Source: Candidatus Poribacteria bacterium
GTDB taxonomy: Bacteria; Poribacteria; WGA-4E; WGA-3G
DNA length: 64,000 nt
Direction of reading: 5' to 3'
NCBI GenBank assembly: GCA_003635315.1
Contig: PYJD01000008.1
Location: 1-64,000 of the forward strand
Shown piece after piece: positions 62,034 through 64,000 of the stretch (position 1 is the first letter of the stretch; each line of letters starts with the position of its first letter). The notes beneath the pieces were generated by a model. It saw only the letters and a program-made list of their open reading frames with translations, did no database searches and was not told the DNA's origin. The translations under genes and the position numbers were made by a program.

Positions 62034-64000
62034 ATGAAAGCAACACTTGCGACATGTAACCTCAATCAGTGGGCACTCGACTTCGATGGAAATTATAATC
62101 GTATAATTGAATCGATTAAACAAGCCAAGGCAGAAGGTGCACGATACCGTCTTGGGTCTGAGCTTGAAATAACAGGTTATTCTTGCGAAGATCATTTTCT
62201 TGAAGAAGATACTCTACAACATAGTTGGGAATCACTGAAAAGAATTATAAGCAATGGACATACAGATGACATTCTCTGTGATATCGGTATGCCAGTGATG
62301 TACAAAAGTGTTCGATATAATTGTCGCGTTTTCATCTGTAATGGAGAAATACTTCTTATACGTCCCAAAATAGTCTTAGCCACAGAAGGAAATTATCGTG
62401 AACCCAGATGGTTTGTACCTTGGCAGAAAGGATGGACAACTGAAGACTATCGATTGCCGTCAGATTTACAGGAAATTACTAAGCAGAATATAGTTCCAAT
62501 AGGATGTGCAGTAATTGAAACACAGGATACAATCATTGCATCAGAAACATGTGAAGAGTTGTTCGCTCCATTTTCCCCCCATATTCAATTGGCATCTAAC
62601 GGTGTAGAGATAATATCAAACGGATCAGGATCGCATCACGAACTACGTAAACTTGATACACGGCTATCTTTAATTCGAAATGCTACAGAAAAATGTGGTG
62701 GTGTCTATCTGTATGCAAATCAACAGGGATGTGACGGAGGTAGACTCTACTTTGATGGATGTGCATCTATTGCTCAAAATGGAGATATACTTGCACAAGG
62801 GTCTCAGTTTTCTATTAATGAAATAGAAGTTGTCACTGCTACAGTAAATTTATCAGATGTTCGATCATATCGTGGTTCACGCATGAGTGGTGCTGTCCAA
62901 ACAAGTCGTGCACCTACAATACCACGCATTTTTGCAGATTTTAGAATCTCAGATACTAAAGAACGCAATATCACTATTCCAAAAACGAAACTAAAAACAC
63001 ACATTCCTGAAGAAGAAATTGCCTTTGGTCCAGCTTGTTGGTTATGGGATTATTTAAGGAGATCAGAAGCTGCCGGTTTCTTCATTCCTTTATCGGGGGG
63101 ATCCGATAGTGGTGCCGTTGCAACTATAGTTGGGTCGATGTGTCAACTCGTTGCAAAGGCTATCCATGATGATGTTCCACATGTTACACAGGATGTTCAG
63201 CGGATGTTGGGTGATGAATGTTTAGAGAAAATTAAGACAGAATTTCAGGATGTATTGCAAGCATCACAATATATAGCAAAACACCTATTATATACCTGCT
63301 ACATGGGAACGACAAACAGTTCAAAAGAAACTCGTCAACGTGCCAAACTATTAGCAAGTGAAATTGGAAGTTATCATCTGAATATAGATATAGATTCTTT
63401 GGTAAGTAATCTTAGAAAAATGTTTAGTAATATTACTGGCAAGACACCACGATTTAAAACTGAAGGTGGTAGTTTAGTAGAAAATCAAGCACTTCAAAAT
63501 ATACAAGCACGTCTGCGTATGGTAATAAGTTACCTCTTTGCTCAAACATTACCCTGGGTACGAAATAGAAAAGGAACATTACTTGTTCTTGGGACAGGAA
63601 ATGTTGATGAAGCATTAAGAGGATACTTAACAAAATATGATTGTAGTAGTGCAGATATAAATCCAATTGGTGGGATCAGTAAGACGGACCTACGTAGTTT
63701 TTTACGGTGGGCACAGGAGAATTTAAGCTATCCAAGTCTTGAGAGTATTCTTGATGCACCACCCACTGCTGAATTGGAACCTATTACTGAAACATATACA
63801 CAAACAGATGAAGAGGATATGGGGATGACCTATGATGAGTTAAGTAGGTTCGGTCAACTTCGAAAAGTTGATAGATGTGGTCCAGTGAGTATGTTTGAGA
63901 AACTCGTTGAGGAATGGAATCATCTACCTCCATCTGAAGTGGCAGATAAGGTAAAATACTTCTTCAGAAATTACTCTATTAATCGGCATAAAATGACTAC
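62034..64000 (+). CDS. nadE: Glutamine-dependent NAD+ synthetase, eukaryote-like (3' end cut)
   Basis: The first 655 codons are in the window and the frame is open at the right edge. NAD+ synthetase makes NAD+ from deamido-NAD+ using ammonia from glutamine. The N-terminal nitrilase-type glutaminase shows Glu in LGSELEITGYSCEDHF, Lys in LIRPKIVLATEGNYRE and Cys173 in ASETCEELF. The synthetase half has PP-loop PLSGGSDSGAVAT, and LVLGTGNVDEALRGYLTKYD and CSSADINPIGGISKTDLR. The linker and the final YSINRHKMTT are those of the long eukaryotic and some bacterial form. Cytosolic. The ATG has no strong ribosome site. Confidence 0.95.
   Translation, partial: MKATLATCNLNQWALDFDGNYNRIIESIKQAKAEGARYRLGSELEITGYSCEDHFLEEDTLQHSWESLKRIISNGHTDDILCDIGMPVMYKSVRYNCRVFICNGEILLIRPKIVLATEGNYREPRWFVPWQKGWTTEDYRLPSDLQEITKQNIVPIGCAVIETQDTIIASETCEELFAPFSPHIQLASNGVEIISNGSGSHHELRKLDTRLSLIRNATEKCGGVYLYANQQGCDGGRLYFDGCASIAQNGDILAQGSQFSINEIEVVTATVNLSDVRSYRGSRMSGAVQTSRAPTIPRIFADFRISDTKERNITIPKTKLKTHIPEEEIAFGPACWLWDYLRRSEAAGFFIPLSGGSDSGAVATIVGSMCQLVAKAIHDDVPHVTQDVQRMLGDECLEKIKTEFQDVLQASQYIAKHLLYTCYMGTTNSSKETRQRAKLLASEIGSYHLNIDIDSLVSNLRKMFSNITGKTPRFKTEGGSLVENQALQNIQARLRMVISYLFAQTLPWVRNRKGTLLVLGTGNVDEALRGYLTKYDCSSADINPIGGISKTDLRSFLRWAQENLSYPSLESILDAPPTAELEPITETYTQTDEEDMGMTYDELSRFGQLRKVDRCGPVSMFEKLVEEWNHLPPSEVADKVKYFFRNYSINRHKMT

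Noticed and set aside
1..64000. tRNA, rRNA, CRISPR array or phage genes
   Set aside because: No cloverleaf TTCGA-type arms, spaced direct repeats, integrase or structural phage genes were seen on reading; a tRNAscan or HMM search could confirm.

Overview
The window is AT-rich bacterial DNA with about 50 genes. No rRNA, tRNA, CRISPR array, prophage or intact transposase was seen. The mix of genes suggests a Gram-negative, environmental heterotroph, most like Candidatus Poribacteria: phytanoyl-CoA dioxygenases, a DUF6785-type membrane protein, LamG and C-type-lectin secreted proteins, several amidohydrolases, sugar-phosphate isomerases, a sulfatase, a gamma-glutamyltransferase, a TonB protein and a eukaryote-type NAD+ synthetase. 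The phylum is an inference from gene content, not a phylogeny.

Layout. 0-1 kb: the start of a leftward gene, a truncated PIN (VapC-like) toxin with its small partner, and a MITE. 1-4 kb: uvrA with a clear terminator. 4.2-8.1 kb: a leftward cluster of a MNT-HEPN fusion, a metal-dependent amidohydrolase and an internally duplicated nucleotidyltransferase. 8.3-13 kb: a coiled-coil protein built on an 18-residue repeat, a dioxygenase fused to HEAT repeats, and a multipass membrane protein. 13-18 kb: tandem duplicate pairs of secreted proteins (two LamG, two carboxypeptidase-regulatory/C-type lectin). 18-26.5 kb: mostly rightward housekeeping and metabolic genes (TonB, SDR, MsrB, radical SAM/SPASM, isomerase, PD-(D/E)XK nuclease, Ldh-type oxidoreductase).

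26.8-35.8 kb looks like a conflict/signalling island. A leftward FRG-domain, TPR and WD40/pseudo-trypsin operon lies divergent to an isomerase followed by an OLD-like ATPase and TOPRIM-like pair. 35.9-42 kb: LamG protein, phosphodiesterase-type enzyme, gamma-glutamyltransferase, methyltransferase and a membrane protein. 42-43.7 kb is a gene-poor, repeat-dense stretch with nested inverted repeats and a promoter-to-terminator unit that may encode a small RNA. 43.7-48.4 kb: peptidase E-like, GIY-YIG, M29 aminopeptidase, sulfatase and dioxygenase genes in one direction. 48.4-52 kb: secreted proteins, two of them broken by single in-frame stops. 52.4-57.3 kb: amidohydrolase, nitrilase and an ABC-2 exporter. 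57.7-64 kb: a large secreted repeat/TolB-like protein, a secreted protein of the so-called asparagine synthetase B family, and NAD+ synthetase running off the right edge.

Two families of short non-coding repeats run through the intergenic spaces: a MITE with ATACCATTTCTA ends (four copies) and a shorter AAGTTGACACCTATGG-type repeat (five copies). Several start codons were moved from the longest open frame because a Shine-Dalgarno sequence or signal peptide clearly begins later; these are noted entry by entry.
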